A stretch of DNA of 64,000 nt from Bacteroidales bacterium (GTDB lineage Bacteria; Bacteroidota; Bacteroidia; Bacteroidales; UBA932). The stretch spans positions 20,295 to 84,294 of the forward strand of contig JAFUMO010000050.1 in the NCBI GenBank assembly GCA_017482565.1, written 5' to 3'. Below, piece by piece: positions 26,148-33,753 of the stretch. Within the stretch, counting starts at the first letter, position 1. Every line of letters starts with the position of its first letter. The translations under genes and the position numbers were made by a program. The notes under the pieces are model-generated. The model saw only the letters and a program-made list of their open reading frames with translations, did not search any database and had not been told where the DNA came from.

Positions 26148-28037
26148 ATGAGAGAAAGAATAGCCGGTGGATATGATAATTTCGTACTTCCCTTCATGAT
26201 TGGGATGACGTTCATCTTCATCTACCTTTTCATTGCACTTATAAGGCTCTTCGCCCACATACCACCCAAGGACAGGATAAAGTTCTTCAAGTCGCTTGTT
26301 AATCCTAAAATTCTCTATATGAACTGCAGGGATATCCTGATGGACTGCCTGCTGCATGTAAAGATATTCAAGCGCAACCTGCTGCTGGGATATATGCACG
26401 CCAGCATTGCATTCGGATGGTTCATGCTTATAGTGGTAGGACACATAGAGATGTGGCTTTATGTTCCCCAGAGGAACGGCCTCCTTTACTACCCTGTCTT
26501 CTTCAGGTATTTTGTAAAACAGGAAGGGGACCTCACCCTCAAGGGAGCCTTCTTCTTCTTCCTGATGGATTTCTTCCTACTGATGGTCCTGTCGGGAGTA
26601 GGGCTTGCAATGTACAAGAGATTCCGCTCAACCGCCATGGGAATGAGGAGGACCACAAAACCATGCTTTGCAGACCGCGTGGCCCTGGCCTGCCTGTGGA
26701 GCATCTTCCCCCTAAGGCTCCTGGCCGAGAGCTTTACAGCCGGAATTGCCGGAGGAAGTTTCCTCACCAAACCAATGTACTGGCTATTTGCCAACTTCCT
26801 GAGCGATGACACCCATATACTCCCTACCTGGTGGGCCTATTCCACCGCTCTGGGACTCTTCTTCCTGGCACTGCCGTTCAGCAGATATATGCACATCCCA
26901 ACGGAGGCATTCCTCATACTTTTGCGCAATGCAGGCCTTAAGGTTACAAAACCCCGCAAAGGATTTGCGGAAGCTGAAATCTACTCTTGCTCAAGCTGTG
27001 GAATATGCATAGACGCCTGCCCTATGAACATACAGAAGAAGAATCTGCCTTTCTCTTCAGTATATTTCATAAGGTTCCTCAGAAGACATAACACCAGGAA
27101 AATCAACCAAATCTCAGACAAATGCCTCATGTGCGGCAAATGTGTGGCCCTGTGCCCTGTTGGAATTGAATCCTGCGGTATAAAGAGAGCCCAGAGAGGA
27201 ACCCTGTACAACAGCATAAAGCATGACTACAGCTATCTGGCAGCAGCCCACCACACCCCTGCCGGGGCTCCTGAGATTCTTCCCGACAATATCACACCGG
27301 CTGCAATGATGGGTACTGCAACTGCTGTGGCAGCCCCTGCCACTGAAAAGGTGCTCTACTTTGCAGGGTGCATGACACACCTTACCACTTCAATCATAAA
27401 GAACCTCACAGAAATCTTTGAATCGTCGGGAACAGAATATGTGTTTGCAGACAAGGATGGTGGGGTATGCTGCGGAAGACCGCTCATCCTAGCCGGAAGG
27501 GAAGATGCTGCAAAAGAGGTGATTGCAAAGAACACCGAGCTTATCCGCAGCAGCGGGTGCAAAAAGGTGGTCCTCTCCTGCCCTATCTGCCTGAAGGTGC
27601 TCAGGGAGGAATACAATCTCAAGGGTATTGAACTGGTTCACCATACACAGTTCATAAACACCCTCCTGTCACAAGGAAAGATAAAGGTTGCAAAAGGGGC
27701 CGGCAGCATGGTATACCACAATCCTTGCGAACTTGGACGCGGATGCGGAATCTACAGGGAGCCGCTCAACGTACTGGAGCAGCTTGGAGAGCTCAAGAGG
27801 GCCGCAAAAGAGGGCAAGGAGAGCATTTGTTGCGGCGGAAGCCTTGGCAGCCTTACCCTCAGCTACGAAGACCGTGGAAAAATCACCCAGGGCTCACTTG
27901 CGGCACTCACCGTAAACAACCCTGAAAGGATAGTGACCGCGTGCCCTCTGTGCCTTAAGACCTTCTCCGACAAGAGTGACAGACCGGTGGTTGACATAGC
28001 CCAAATTGTAAACGAGAACATTTGCTCAGTAAGGTAA
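26148..28037 (+). CDS. Membrane iron-sulfur oxidoreductase (HdrDE/DsrK-M or Etf:quinone oxidoreductase-like fusion)
   Basis: A 629-residue fusion. Residues 1-260 hold about five transmembrane helices with a nitrate-reductase-gamma-like layout; His84 and His99 are possible haem or quinone-site ligands. A dicluster ferredoxin follows (CSSCGICIDACP 281-292, CLMCGKCVALCP 326-337). The C-terminal half has two complete CCG repeats: Cys408, Cys441-442, Cys478, Cys481; and Cys527, Cys561-562, Cys599, Cys602. This order matches membrane Fe-S proteins thought to pass electrons from EtfAB or HdrABC-type complexes to menaquinone. I chose the ATG at 26148; a longer frame starts inside the preceding gene. 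The gene ends the marR-hdr cluster. Confidence 0.83.
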   Translation: MRERIAGGYDNFVLPFMIGMTFIFIYLFIALIRLFAHIPPKDRIKFFKSLVNPKILYMNCRDILMDCLLHVKIFKRNLLLGYMHASIAFGWFMLIVVGHIEMWLYVPQRNGLLYYPVFFRYFVKQEGDLTLKGAFFFFLMDFFLLMVLSGVGLAMYKRFRSTAMGMRRTTKPCFADRVALACLWSIFPLRLLAESFTAGIAGGSFLTKPMYWLFANFLSDDTHILPTWWAYSTALGLFFLALPFSRYMHIPTEAFLILLRNAGLKVTKPRKGFAEAEIYSCSSCGICIDACPMNIQKKNLPFSSVYFIRFLRRHNTRKINQISDKCLMCGKCVALCPVGIESCGIKRAQRGTLYNSIKHDYSYLAAAHHTPAGAPEILPDNITPAAMMGTATAVAAPATEKVLYFAGCMTHLTTSIIKNLTEIFESSGTEYVFADKDGGVCCGRPLILAGREDAAKEVIAKNTELIRSSGCKKVVLSCPICLKVLREEYNLKGIELVHHTQFINTLLSQGKIKVAKGAGSMVYHNPCELGRGCGIYREPLNVLEQLGELKRAAKEGKESICCGGSLGSLTLSYEDRGKITQGSLAALTVNNPERIVTACPLCLKTFSDKSDRPVVDIAQIVNENICSVR

Positions 28038-28052
28038 AATAGCGTACTTTTG
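28021..28052 (+). promoter_or_regulatory. Promoter of the cysteate synthase-sulP unit
   Basis: TTTG (28021-28024), a 20-base spacer and TACTTTTG (28045-28052), overlapping the last codons of the membrane Fe-S gene. Transcription would start about 15 bases before the next ATG, so this pair of genes can be expressed apart from the hdr cluster. Confidence 0.68.
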
Positions 28053-28073
28053 TGCGCTTAAAAAACTACGATA

Positions 28074-29363
28074 ATGGAGATAAAACCAACTTCCTACAAA
28101 CTTGAGAACTGCGCCACAAAACGCCAGTTCCAGGATGAAACAGGCTGGATGCTTGCAGACCCCCAGCACAAGGACCCTGCTCTGGTAAGGGCCGTTTACG
28201 AGAAGAAACAGATTGAGTTCAAGGACAACTCATACGGAATATACAAGTTCGCAGACTGGATGCCAATCCAGAGGATGCTTGAGGGCTCATGCGCCCCTGT
28301 AACCTACAAGAGCGAGGCTCTTGCAAAGGAACTGGGCCTGGAGAACCTCTACATCACATTCAGCGGCTGGTGGCCTGAGAAAGGCGCCCAGATGCCAACC
28401 TGCTCATTCAAGGAGACAGAGGCATACTCGGTTTGCGCAAGGCTTCCAAAGGACAACAACAGGATTATGGTTGTGGCATCTGCCGGCAACACTGCAAGGG
28501 CATTCGCACAGGTATGTTCAAAGAACAACATCCCTGTAGTGATTGCAATCCCTCAGGACAACCTCAATGCCCTCTGGTTCCAGGAGCCCCTCAATGATTG
28601 TGTGAAGATCATCTGCTCCCCTGCCGGAACAGACTACTTTGATGCAATTGCCCTTGCCGCCAAGCTCAACGGCAGCGCCAGATACATGGAAGAGGGAGGA
28701 GCAAAGAACGTGGCCCGCAGGGACGGTATGGCAACCACAGTCCTTTCAGCGGCACAGGTTATAGGGCGTATTCCCGACAGCTATTTCCAGGCAGTAGGAA
28801 GCGGAACAGGTACAATTGCAGCATACGAATCAAACCTCAGGCTCCTTGAGGACGGCCGTTTCGGAAGCCACCTGATGAAGCTTATCCCTTCTCAGAACAT
28901 TCCGTTCACCCCTATGTACGATGCATTCAAGGCAGACAGCAGGGCACTTCTCCCGTTTGATGAGGACGAAGCCCGTGTAAAGGCCCTTGAGATTGACGCA
29001 AAAGTGCTTTCAAACAGAAAACCGCCTTACGGCATAGTTGGCGGCCTGTATGACGTGCTCAAGGCTACAGACGGAGACATGCTCCTTGCAACCAACCAGG
29101 AGCTTGCAGCAGCCTGCGAGCTGTTTGAGAAGCTTGAGGGATGTGACATCCACCCTGCAGCAGGCGTTGCCCTCCATTCACTCATGACAGCCGTTAAGGA
29201 AGGCATTGTGAAGAAAGACGAGACAATCATGCTCAACATAACCGGCGGCGGTGAGAAACGCTTCAAGGCCTCACACAACTGGGTAAACGTGGAGCCACAC
29301 CTTGTAATGGATGCATCAACCCCTGCTGAAGAGGTAATTGCAGCGGTTGACAAACTTTTCTAA
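28074..29363 (+). CDS. Probable cysteate synthase (threonine synthase-like PLP enzyme)
   Basis: A 429-residue fold-type II PLP enzyme. The signature FSGWWPEKGAQMPTCSFKET (PLP lysine 113), VVASAGNTARAF, EEGGAKNVARRDGM and VGSGTGTIAAYE follow, as I remember it, the cysteate synthase of Methanosarcina acetivorans rather than the HTGSFKD type of threonine synthase. Cysteate synthase joins O-phosphoserine and sulfite to give L-cysteate. In Bacteroidetes such as Alistipes and Odoribacter, cysteate feeds capnine and sulfonolipid synthesis. No other thr gene is nearby, and the next gene is an anion transporter of the sulfate permease family, which fits. Automatic pipelines may label it threonine synthase, the main alternative. 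Confidence 0.75.
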   Translation: MEIKPTSYKLENCATKRQFQDETGWMLADPQHKDPALVRAVYEKKQIEFKDNSYGIYKFADWMPIQRMLEGSCAPVTYKSEALAKELGLENLYITFSGWWPEKGAQMPTCSFKETEAYSVCARLPKDNNRIMVVASAGNTARAFAQVCSKNNIPVVIAIPQDNLNALWFQEPLNDCVKIICSPAGTDYFDAIALAAKLNGSARYMEEGGAKNVARRDGMATTVLSAAQVIGRIPDSYFQAVGSGTGTIAAYESNLRLLEDGRFGSHLMKLIPSQNIPFTPMYDAFKADSRALLPFDEDEARVKALEIDAKVLSNRKPPYGIVGGLYDVLKATDGDMLLATNQELAAACELFEKLEGCDIHPAAGVALHSLMTAVKEGIVKKDETIMLNITGGGEKRFKASHNWVNVEPHLVMDASTPAEEVIAAVDKLF

Positions 29364-29397
29364 CCTGAAAATTAACTTAAACTGACTATACTTTACG

Positions 29398-31110
29398 ATG
29401 AGTTTCAAATTGACTGAGGTATTCCAGCCCAAACTGTTTGAGCTATTCAAAAAAGGAAACTACAACAAGCAGACCTTCACCGCAGACCTCATTGCCGGTG
29501 TAATTGTAGGTATTATTGCTCTCCCATTGGCCATTGCCTTTGGTATAGCATCGGGAGTTTCTCCACAGCAAGGTCTCATTACAGCCGTAGTGGCAGGTTT
29601 TCTGGTATCATTCTTTGGAGGTTCCCACTTCCTCATTGGAGGCCCTACCGGAGCATTCATTGTAATCGTTTATGGAATTGTAGCCCAATACGGCATCTCC
29701 GGCCTTATCATAGCAACCGTAATAGCAGGTGTAATCCTGGTACTTATGGGTATCTTCAAGCTCGGAAGCATAATCAAGTTCATCCCCTATCCTATTGTAG
29801 TGGGATTCACCAGCGGTATTGCGGTAGTAATCTTCTCCACACAGGTAAAGGACTTCCTGGGGCTCACAATTGAGAACCTTCCAAGCGAGTTCATACCACA
29901 ATGGAGCGCATATTTCAGCCACATAGCCACATTCAGGCTCCACGAATTCCTTCTGAGCCTTGGCTGTCTGCTGGTAATCATCTTCTGGCCGAAGGTAACC
30001 AACAAGGTTCCTGGTTCCCTCATTGCAATCATCCTGGGAACAGCTGCCTCAATTCTCCTCACCAAATTCGGTGTGGTTGAGTTCGCAACTATCGGGAGCA
30101 AATTTCCAGAACTTGCAAATGGCATAGAGGTGCCAAAGCCTCAGGCTCCGCACATCACTTGGGATGTGGTACAGAACATGTTCCAGCCGGCATTCACAAT
30201 TGCCCTCCTCTGTGCAATTGAATCATTGCTTGCAGCAATGGTGGCAGACGGCGTAACCGGCAAGAGACACAATTCAAACACTGAGCTTATTGGCCAGGGT
30301 ATAGCAAACATCATCACTCCGTTCTTTGGCGGTATCCCTGCAACAGGCGCACTGGCAAGGACAATGGCAAACATCAACAACGGCGGTAAATCTCCGGTTG
30401 CAGGACTCGTACACGCAGTAGTGCTGCTGCTTATTTTCCTCTTCCTCATGCCGTACGCAGTATACATCCCGCTCGGATGCCTCGCTGCAATCCTTGTAAT
30501 GGTAGCCTACAACATGAGTGAATGGAGAACCTTCAAATACCTGTTGAAAGGAAACAAGACAGATGTATCTGTACTCCTTATAACCTTCTTCCTCACTGTA
30601 ATAATTGACCTTACAGTAGCAATTGAAGTAGGTCTGGTGCTTGCCATCATCCTCTTTGTAAAACGTATCTCTGAGACCTCTACTATCAAAGTTCTGGAAG
30701 GAGACACTGTGGCCGGCACAGAAAATGACGAAAAAGCCATGCTTGCAGACACCGAACACCTGGATATAGACCCTGCCGTAGAGGTATACGAAATTGACGG
30801 CCCTTTCTTCTTCGGACTTGCCAGCAAGCTTGACGAAATAGACAGGGATCTGCGCAAACAGGGCATCAAGGTACGTATCATCCGCATGAGAAAAGTACCG
30901 TTCATGGACTCAACAGGCCTCAACAACTTGAGGAGCCTTTGGAAACGCTCCCAGAAAGAGAACGTACAGATAATCCTCAGTGGCGTAAACGACAACGTCC
31001 TCGCCTACCTCAATAAAGTAGGCTTCGCCCAGGAACTCGGCAAAGAATACATCTTCCCTCACATCATCCCGGCCGTAGCCAAGGCCAACGAACTGAGCGG
31101 AAGGAAATAA
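29398..31110 (+). CDS. SulP-family anion transporter with STAS domain
   Basis: A 570-residue inner-membrane transporter. About 12-14 helices fill residues 25-430 (signatures IALPLAIAFGIASGVSPQQG and FFGGIPATGALARTMANIN), and a cytoplasmic STAS domain covers about residues 455-560 (MRKVPFMDSTGLNNLRSLW). SulP members carry sulfate, bicarbonate, dicarboxylates or other anions. It follows the cysteate synthase-like gene by 34 bases and probably shares its transcript, so sulfate or sulfite supply is a reasonable guess; bicarbonate is the alternative. A terminator ends the unit. Confidence 0.9.
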   Translation: MSFKLTEVFQPKLFELFKKGNYNKQTFTADLIAGVIVGIIALPLAIAFGIASGVSPQQGLITAVVAGFLVSFFGGSHFLIGGPTGAFIVIVYGIVAQYGISGLIIATVIAGVILVLMGIFKLGSIIKFIPYPIVVGFTSGIAVVIFSTQVKDFLGLTIENLPSEFIPQWSAYFSHIATFRLHEFLLSLGCLLVIIFWPKVTNKVPGSLIAIILGTAASILLTKFGVVEFATIGSKFPELANGIEVPKPQAPHITWDVVQNMFQPAFTIALLCAIESLLAAMVADGVTGKRHNSNTELIGQGIANIITPFFGGIPATGALARTMANINNGGKSPVAGLVHAVVLLLIFLFLMPYAVYIPLGCLAAILVMVAYNMSEWRTFKYLLKGNKTDVSVLLITFFLTVIIDLTVAIEVGLVLAIILFVKRISETSTIKVLEGDTVAGTENDEKAMLADTEHLDIDPAVEVYEIDGPFFFGLASKLDEIDRDLRKQGIKVRIIRMRKVPFMDSTGLNNLRSLWKRSQKENVQIILSGVNDNVLAYLNKVGFAQELGKEYIFPHIIPAVAKANELSGRK

Positions 31111-31145
31111 TCTTCCCGACAAAAATACCGGCAACTATAAACGAC

Positions 31146-31180
31146 AAAACGGAGGATCAAGCGATTCTCCGTTTTTGTTT
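31146..31180 (+). terminator. Terminator after sulP
   Basis: AAAACGGAG-GATC and GAT-CTCCGTTTT pair around AAGC, followed by TTGTTT. Confidence 0.85.
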
Positions 31181-31229
31181 ACAACTCCCTCTCCCACTCT
31201 TCGTCCTAAATCTAGTTGTTCTGCCAGCT

Positions 31230-31616
31230 TCAGTCATTTGAAGAGTCTTTTTTCTTGCTGATGTATTTTGTTTTAACATCACTTACAAACTGCCTCTTGG
31301 ATTCAGGCATCTGATCATATTTTGCTATCGGTTTCCTATATTTCTTTACAACAATAATATCCTCCCCTAAAACCGATTCTATCTTTGCAATGGTAGCAAT
31401 TGTAAAATTATGCTGACCACTCATCCATTTGGAAATCTCTGCATTCTTTTTCCCCATTGCAACAGCAAAATCTGTCTTGCTCCATCCTTTGCGCTCAAGG
31501 ATCTCATTAATGTGTGCAGCAATAGCAAACGAATGGGAACTCATACGCCTGCTCTCTTCAGGTATCCTGGAATATAACTCGTCAAACATAGGATCAGAGT
31601 AATATACTGTTGCCAT
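31230..31616 (-). CDS. XRE-type antitoxin of a HigBA-like pair
   Basis: A 128-residue protein with an HTH_3 domain at about residues 37-88 (GWSKTDFAVAMGKKNAEISKWMSG). A basic, Lys-rich tail follows. The start is the ATG at 31616 (MATVYYSDPMF), directly after the toxin stop (TGATATG arrangement); a TTG at 31625 is possible but overlaps. The toxin-first order is typical of HigBA. The protein probably represses its own promoter at the palindrome at 32149-32163. Confidence 0.75.
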   Translation of the reverse strand: MATVYYSDPMFDELYSRIPEESRRMSSHSFAIAAHINEILERKGWSKTDFAVAMGKKNAEISKWMSGQHNFTIATIAKIESVLGEDIIVVKKYRKPIAKYDQMPESKRQFVSDVKTKYISKKKDSSND

Positions 31617-31617
31617 A

Positions 31618-32109
31618 TCAGTCAATATATAAAATTAGATTGTAAATTTCTTGTGGTAAATTTTTTCCCTCTCTCTCCATATTCATCAATTCTCTATCAA
31701 TACTCTGCAGAATAGAGATATGACTGTGCAATTTTTCATCCTCCTCATAAGACCTTGTTGTCTTAAGTCCCCCACCTCCTACTATCAACAATTCATTTGA
31801 AATACGGATACAATATAGCCTTAATGTCCCATGCATTTTACTCTTATTGGAAGAAAACAATGGAATAGCACAAACCCTGTCACCGATTCCTCCTTCAGGT
31901 CTAAAGAAAGATTCCTTTACACCTTCCTGTACAATCCCGGCCAATGATTTTATTATCTGCTCAAAATCCTTCTGTAAAGAGATATTATCCACATCTTTAA
32001 ATGCAATCAAAAACTCCTGCAATTCAGTAGTTTCTTTCCCCTCCAACCTTATAGAGAATATCTCCGCAAACTCCGTCAACTTAAATGGAACAAACTCAAC
32101 CTGCCTCAT
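31618..32109 (-). CDS. Putative RelE/HigB-like toxin
   Basis: A 163-residue protein with a C-terminal strand pattern KMHGTLRLYCIRISNELLIVGGGGLK and a helix after it, as in RelE/HigB-like ribonuclease toxins of the longer Bacteroidetes type. It is encoded just before an XRE antitoxin under one promoter. There is no signal peptide. The toxin call rests on context plus this pattern; the alternative is a hypothetical protein with an XRE partner. Confidence 0.6.
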   Translation of the reverse strand: MRQVEFVPFKLTEFAEIFSIRLEGKETTELQEFLIAFKDVDNISLQKDFEQIIKSLAGIVQEGVKESFFRPEGGIGDRVCAIPLFSSNKSKMHGTLRLYCIRISNELLIVGGGGLKTTRSYEEDEKLHSHISILQSIDRELMNMEREGKNLPQEIYNLILYID

Positions 32110-32132
32110 ATTCAGCCCTATTATCTAAAATA

Positions 32133-32163
32133 CAAATATAGGTATAACATTGTATAAAACAAT
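32133..32163 (-). promoter_or_regulatory. Promoter and likely operator of the toxin-antitoxin pair
   Basis: Minus-strand ATTG (32163-32160), a 19-base spacer and TATATTTG (32140-32133). The palindrome ATTGT-N5-ACAAT (32149-32163) overlaps the -33 box and is a natural site for the antitoxin. Confidence 0.65.
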
Positions 32164-32251
32164 AAGTTTTCAGAAATATTTTTAACTTTTAAGTTAAAAG
32201 ACAATATGGGATTAATAAGCTATACACTTCGTATAATAATCAGCATTCCCT

Positions 32252-32818
32252 TTAATCCCAAGGCTCCCATCCTTCATAATCTACTGCATCCTCAGAGTCT
32301 GCAATGTCTTCTATAGTGCCTTCATGGAGGGTTTGGGTGGCGGAATCAGATGTGTCTTTTACGGCCTCCTCATAGACTTCATTGTCCATGTGGAAATAGC
32401 TGCTGTCAAGAGGATTGCTGTCGGAACCTAAAAAAATTGAAAGTATATTTTGGGGTGCAGCTGATTCATGGATATCTGAAATATTCTCTTCCCGACAATC
32501 CATGTCATAGTGTAAAGAATCATCTTGGATGCTGAATTTATCATCAATGGAACGGGGCAATGTGCCACACAGGCGCTCTTCTTTTACATTTTTAGCATAT
32601 CTGGAATGAGGTATGACCCATTGGTGGAAAAATGCAATATAGGCATAAGGAATCTTTCCATCACGCAGGATTTTATATAATTTCCGCCTGCTGCCTTGAA
32701 CTGTTGATGTGAGAAGTCCTTTGGGGTATAGAAGATCCACTGCTTCATCAAAATCAATATATTGCACACGTTGGCCGGTAATATGCCTGTCTATGCATTT
32801 TATAATCCTTTGCACCAT
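32252..32818 (-). CDS. Unknown protein with acidic, low-complexity tail
   Basis: A 188-residue protein I cannot name. Residues 1-85 look folded and basic, with a possible DNA-binding helix pair (FDEAVDLLYPKGLLTSTVQGSRRKLYKIL), ending near HQWVIPHSRY. Residues 86-188 are Ser/Asp/Glu-rich and likely disordered. I use the ATG at 32818 (MVQRIIKCIDRH) since a -7 box lies upstream at 32854-32861; the longer start at 32884 would be outside that transcript. The folded-head, disordered-tail plan resembles the XRE gene at 58006. Confidence 0.55.
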   Translation of the reverse strand: MVQRIIKCIDRHITGQRVQYIDFDEAVDLLYPKGLLTSTVQGSRRKLYKILRDGKIPYAYIAFFHQWVIPHSRYAKNVKEERLCGTLPRSIDDKFSIQDDSLHYDMDCREENISDIHESAAPQNILSIFLGSDSNPLDSSYFHMDNEVYEEAVKDTSDSATQTLHEGTIEDIADSEDAVDYEGWEPWD

Positions 32819-32853
32819 ACAAACTCCTGGGATCAGTTTAAAGTGTTTTCTTC

Positions 32854-32861
32854 CCAAAGAT
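32854..32861 (-). promoter_or_regulatory. -7 box (TATCTTTG) for the acidic-tail gene
   Basis: Minus-strand TATCTTTG, 36 bases before the chosen ATG. It decides the start because the upstream in-frame ATG would precede the transcript. Confidence 0.5.
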
Positions 32862-32948
32862 ACGGAATTAAACTTATTGTTCACCTTTCCAAACCTTTAC
32901 CCGCCCACCGTTGTTAAGTGTAATAGTAACACTTTAATAATGATATAT

Positions 32949-33719
32949 ATGAAAAAGTTGGTGAATAAGGTTGCTCTCATTACGGGAGCATCAAGCGGAA
33001 TAGGCAGGGCTACTGCGGAGAGGTTTGTGAAGGAGGGGGCCAAAGTGATAATTGCAGACCATAATCCGGAGAGGGCCCAAAAGCTGGCCGCATCTTTGAG
33101 GGATAATGAGTTCCATGCGGAGGCGGTGATGTTTGAGGCCTCTGACAAGAGGTGCGCGGCAAGGGCTGTTGACAAGGCCATTGAGCTGTTTGGAGGAATT
33201 GACTGCATAGTGAACAATATAGGAGGGAGTGACCTCTCAAAGGATTTGTCTGCAGGAGAACTGGATATCAATTATTTTGATGAGGTTATGCATGTGAATC
33301 TGCGGAGCATGATTGCCACCGCACAGGCTGCCCTACCCTACATGATTGGCCGCAAGGAAGGATGCTTTGTGAATGTGGCTTCCATCAGCGGTTTTCTGGG
33401 AGATTCCAGAGGTACCCTGTACGGGATAGGCAAGGCCGGAGTGATAAACCTTACCCGATATATTGCCACCCAGTATGGCAAATACGGGATCCGCTGCAAT
33501 GCTGTGGCCCCGGGACTCATCCTCACCCCTGCCGCAGTGGAAAACCTCACCCAGGAGGAAAGGGACAAGTTCCTCAGGCATAATTCTCTGCCATATGCAG
33601 GGAAGCCGGAAGACATTGCAAATGTAATTACATTCCTGGCCGGTGAGGATGCAAGGTACATCACCGGACAAACCATTGTGGCAGATGGAGGCATGAGCTG
33701 CCATAATCCTACATTATAA
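32949..33719 (+). CDS. Short-chain dehydrogenase/reductase
   Basis: A classical SDR of 256 residues. NAD(P) motif TGASSGIGRATAERF near the N-terminus, the NNIGGSD strand, catalytic Ser in VASISGF and YGIGK, and the C-terminal GQTIVADGGMSC. An Asp after the second strand (IADHNPERA) suggests NAD rather than NADP. The start ATG at 32949 (MKKLVNKVALITG) is preferred; 32940 (MIYMKK) is possible. The substrate is unknown. It faces the AtoE permease gene, so a role with short-chain hydroxy acids is possible but unproven. Confidence 0.85.
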   Translation: MKKLVNKVALITGASSGIGRATAERFVKEGAKVIIADHNPERAQKLAASLRDNEFHAEAVMFEASDKRCAARAVDKAIELFGGIDCIVNNIGGSDLSKDLSAGELDINYFDEVMHVNLRSMIATAQAALPYMIGRKEGCFVNVASISGFLGDSRGTLYGIGKAGVINLTRYIATQYGKYGIRCNAVAPGLILTPAAVENLTQEERDKFLRHNSLPYAGKPEDIANVITFLAGEDARYITGQTIVADGGMSCHNPTL

Positions 33720-33748
33720 AAAAGTTGGGGCACTTGAACGTGCCCCAA
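33718..33748 (-). terminator. Terminator between the SDR and atoE genes
   Basis: TTGGGGCAC (33725-33733) and GTGCCCCAA (33740-33748) form a perfect 9-bp stem with a 6-base loop. On the minus strand it ends in CTTTTTT, so it stops atoE; it may also serve the plus-strand SDR gene. Confidence 0.82.
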
Positions 33749-33753
33749 TCTGC

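Noticed and set aside
28074-29363. Threonine synthase as the primary call
   Set aside because: Motifs around the PLP lysine and the WWPEKGA signature fit cysteate synthase better; kept only as the alternative.
30274-30995. Long minus-strand ORFs under the SulP gene
   Set aside because: Shadow frames of a well-supported transporter; low-complexity antisense composition.
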